Positions 46,240 through 47,854 of a DNA stretch of 47,854 nt are shown one piece after another. The number at the start of each line of letters is the position of its first letter. Position 1 is the stretch's first letter. Source of the stretch: Saprospiraceae bacterium (lineage in GTDB: Bacteria; Bacteroidota; Bacteroidia; Chitinophagales; Saprospiraceae); the NCBI GenBank assembly GCA_022844565.1, contig JALHLK010000038.1, positions 1 through 47,854 of the forward strand. Reading direction: 5' to 3'. A program made the translations under genes and the position numbers. Under the pieces are notes generated by a model. That model was not told the DNA's origin. It was given only the letters and a program-made list of their open reading frames with translations, and did no database searches.

Positions 46240-46274
46240 CAAAGGTAATTATTATTTTTTAAAAATTGTCCAAA
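46240..46274 (-). promoter_or_regulatory. Promoter of the T9SS protease gene
   Basis: Minus-strand TTTG (46271-46274), 23 nt, TACCTTTG (46240-46247). The -7 box is exact and the spacing is 2 nt longer than usual. It implies a leader of about 145 nt before the ATG at 46089. The remainder of the 331-nt gap to uxuA is A+T-rich, with no gene and no other clear signal. Confidence 0.5.
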
Positions 46275-46420
46275 TTTTCTGTTAGGTTTTAAATACATTT
46301 AATCGTTTATTTGATGAGATTAAAGATCAAAATGTCAATTTTTGATAAAATATAAAAATAAAAATTTATAAAATATTCACGTTCAAAATTTATTAAATTG
46401 TTAATTCTATAATACTTGGT

Positions 46421-47599
46421 ATGACTCAATTCAAAATGACTCACTCTATGAGGTGGTACGGCCCAAATGATCCTGTAAGCCTCTCAGATATTAAGCAAGC
46501 AGGCTGTTCAGCTATTGTTACTGCCCTACATCATATACCGAATGGCTCAGTTTGGACAGAAATCGAAATCCAAAACAGAGTCAAATTAGCTTACGAAGCT
46601 GGTCTCGATTGGCATGTAGTAGAGAGTGTTCCTGTACATGAAGATATAAAAACACAAACTGGCAACTACCTTTCCTATATTGAAAATTACAAAGAATCAA
46701 TCATCAATTTGAGCAAAAGTGGTATTAAAGTCATCACATACAACTTTATGCCAATATTAGACTGGACAAGAACAGACTTAGCTTTTAAAGTGGAAGATGG
46801 TAGCCTTGCACTTCGCTTTGATATGGCCGAATTTATAGCATTTGACTTGTTTATTCTTCAGCGTGAAAATGCTGAAAAAGATTACACTGAGTTTCAAATT
46901 GAAAGGGCAAAAAATTGTTTTAGTGCTTTATCAGATGATCAAAAACAAAAGTTAACACGTAACATTATTGCAGGTCTGCCAGGCAGTGAGGAAAGTTTTA
47001 CTGTAGATCAATTTAAGAAAGCTATTGCTAAATACAAAGGTATTGATCATGATCGGTTGAGGTACAATTTAGTATATTTTTTAAATGAAATCATTCCTAC
47101 AGCAGAAAAAGTGGGTATAAAAATGGCAATTCACCCTGATGACCCTCCTTACGGTATTCTAGGGCTACCAAGGATAGTAAGTTGCGCTGAAGATGTTCGA
47201 TATCTTATAGGTAAAGTACCTTCATTAAATAATGGTTTGTGTTTTTGCACTGGATCTTATGGCGTAATTGCTGAAAACAATTTGCCAGAAATGGTGCGAG
47301 AATTTAAAGATAGAATCCATTTTTTACACTTAAGAAATACCAAACGCAATGAATTTGGTGATTTCTATGAGGATAACCACTTGGATGGAGATGCTGACAT
47401 GGCTGAAGTAGTCTTAGAGATCGTAAAGATCATGCAAGAAAGAAAAGAAAACATTACCATGAGGCCTGACCATGGGCATCAAATGCTAGATGATCTCCAT
47501 AAAAAAACCAATCCAGGATATTCGGCAATTGGTAGATTGCGGGGTTTAGCAGAGTTGCGGGGTTTGGAATTGGGGGTAAGGAGTATGCTGAAAAATTAA
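46421..47599 (+). CDS. uxuA: Mannonate dehydratase
   Basis: Converts D-mannonate to 2-keto-3-deoxygluconate in glucuronate breakdown. Length is 392 residues. TIM-barrel enzyme with the family opening [20 protein letters not shown] and [12 protein letters not shown]. The metal and active-site residues are visible in [31 protein letters not shown] (Cys and Gly-Ser), HFLHLRN and [12 protein letters not shown]. The start may be either the first Met or the Met at codon 6 (46436). No other uronate gene (uxuB, uxaC, kdgK) is in the window, though the neighbourhood downstream is cut off. The last 255 nt of the window hold no recognisable gene. Confidence 0.96.
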   Translation: MTQFKMTHSMRWYGPNDPVSLSDIKQAGCSAIVTALHHIPNGSVWTEIEIQNRVKLAYEAGLDWHVVESVPVHEDIKTQTGNYLSYIENYKESIINLSKSGIKVITYNFMPILDWTRTDLAFKVEDGSLALRFDMAEFIAFDLFILQRENAEKDYTEFQIERAKNCFSALSDDQKQKLTRNIIAGLPGSEESFTVDQFKKAIAKYKGIDHDRLRYNLVYFLNEIIPTAEKVGIKMAIHPDDPPYGILGLPRIVSCAEDVRYLIGKVPSLNNGLCFCTGSYGVIAENNLPEMVREFKDRIHFLHLRNTKRNEFGDFYEDNHLDGDADMAEVVLEIVKIMQERKENITMRPDHGHQMLDDLHKKTNPGYSAIGRLRGLAELRGLELGVRSMLKN

Positions 47600-47854
47600 T
47601 CAGTTTATGTAAAATCTTTTATTGGTTCAATGACAAACGTTTGAATGTTTGTAGTCTCTAAATTTGTTCGCATTCAGACTATCAATTTTTTTTCTAAATA
47701 ATGAATTTTTTATTCCAAGCTCTACTATTAATGAATTGGAATAGTTCATTAAAGTGTGTCTATTTGGTTAATAAATAATTTTTATTTTTTTTTCGACAGA
47801 TTTTGGAAACTACAACTTGTAAACGACTAGTATATTTTATGGAGAATCTGTCAA

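Noticed and set aside
47839-47854. ATG at the right edge as the start of another gene
   Set aside because: Only five codons are visible, too few to support a call.

Overview
The window is an A+T-rich stretch of a Bacteroidota chromosome. Evidence: many start regions carry the Bacteroidota -7 promoter element TAnnTTTG (best cases with a TTG/TTTG box 19-21 nt upstream); Shine-Dalgarno sequences are mostly absent; a large secreted protease ends in a type IX secretion (T9SS) sorting domain; and the ATP synthase genes are split, with atpB-E-F-H-A-G here and no atpD/atpC. Gene content would fit a Saprospiria- or Chitinophagia-like lineage, but the sequence alone does not settle the class. No rRNA, tRNA, CRISPR array, phage or complete insertion sequence was seen.

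Layout. 1-520: gene-free, with fragments of dispersed repeats. 521-3407: a secreted seven-bladed propeller protein, a secreted esterase-like hydrolase and a TIGR02757 protein. 3571-8303 (minus): the rimP-nusA-infB translation/transcription operon, with a consensus promoter and a terminator-like hairpin in its leader. 8472-10615: an accessory island with an AAA+ ATPase/PD-(D/E)XK-like gene, three copies of a CGCTGAA palindrome and two fold-back repeats. 10616-15934 (minus): a large FAD/Fe-S oxidoreductase and an ABC-2 exporter pair. 16089-20214: a secreted M24 peptidase, an HTH regulator and two predicted outer-membrane barrel genes, the second with twin palindromes upstream. 20555-22023: yicC-gmk. 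22253-25494 (minus): kynureninase, a degenerate MtfA-like protein and a saccharopine-dehydrogenase-like protein. 25748-28727: a small membrane protein, dGTPase and a DUF6427-like membrane protein. 29270-35139 (plus): fabF-rnc-(YdjM-like hydrolase), FAH-family hydrolase, metK and dcd. 35198-41160 (minus): a 2OG-Fe(II) oxygenase and the ATP synthase operon. 41566-46089 (minus): a 1507-residue multi-domain T9SS metalloprotease built from homogenised 360-bp repeats. 46421-47599: mannonate dehydratase.

Most genes are core housekeeping: translation (infB, nusA, rimP, rnc), nucleotide metabolism (gmk, dgt, dcd), lipid synthesis (fabF), methyl-donor synthesis (metK) and energy (atp). The more unusual material is non-coding or accessory: a family of ~160-180 bp quasi-palindromic intergenic elements (four found), the ATPase gene bracketed by identical palindromes, candidate attenuators in the rimP leader and between atpE and atpF, and a peptidase homologue that has lost its zinc site. 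All assignments come from reading the sequence and from knowledge of families; no database search was run.
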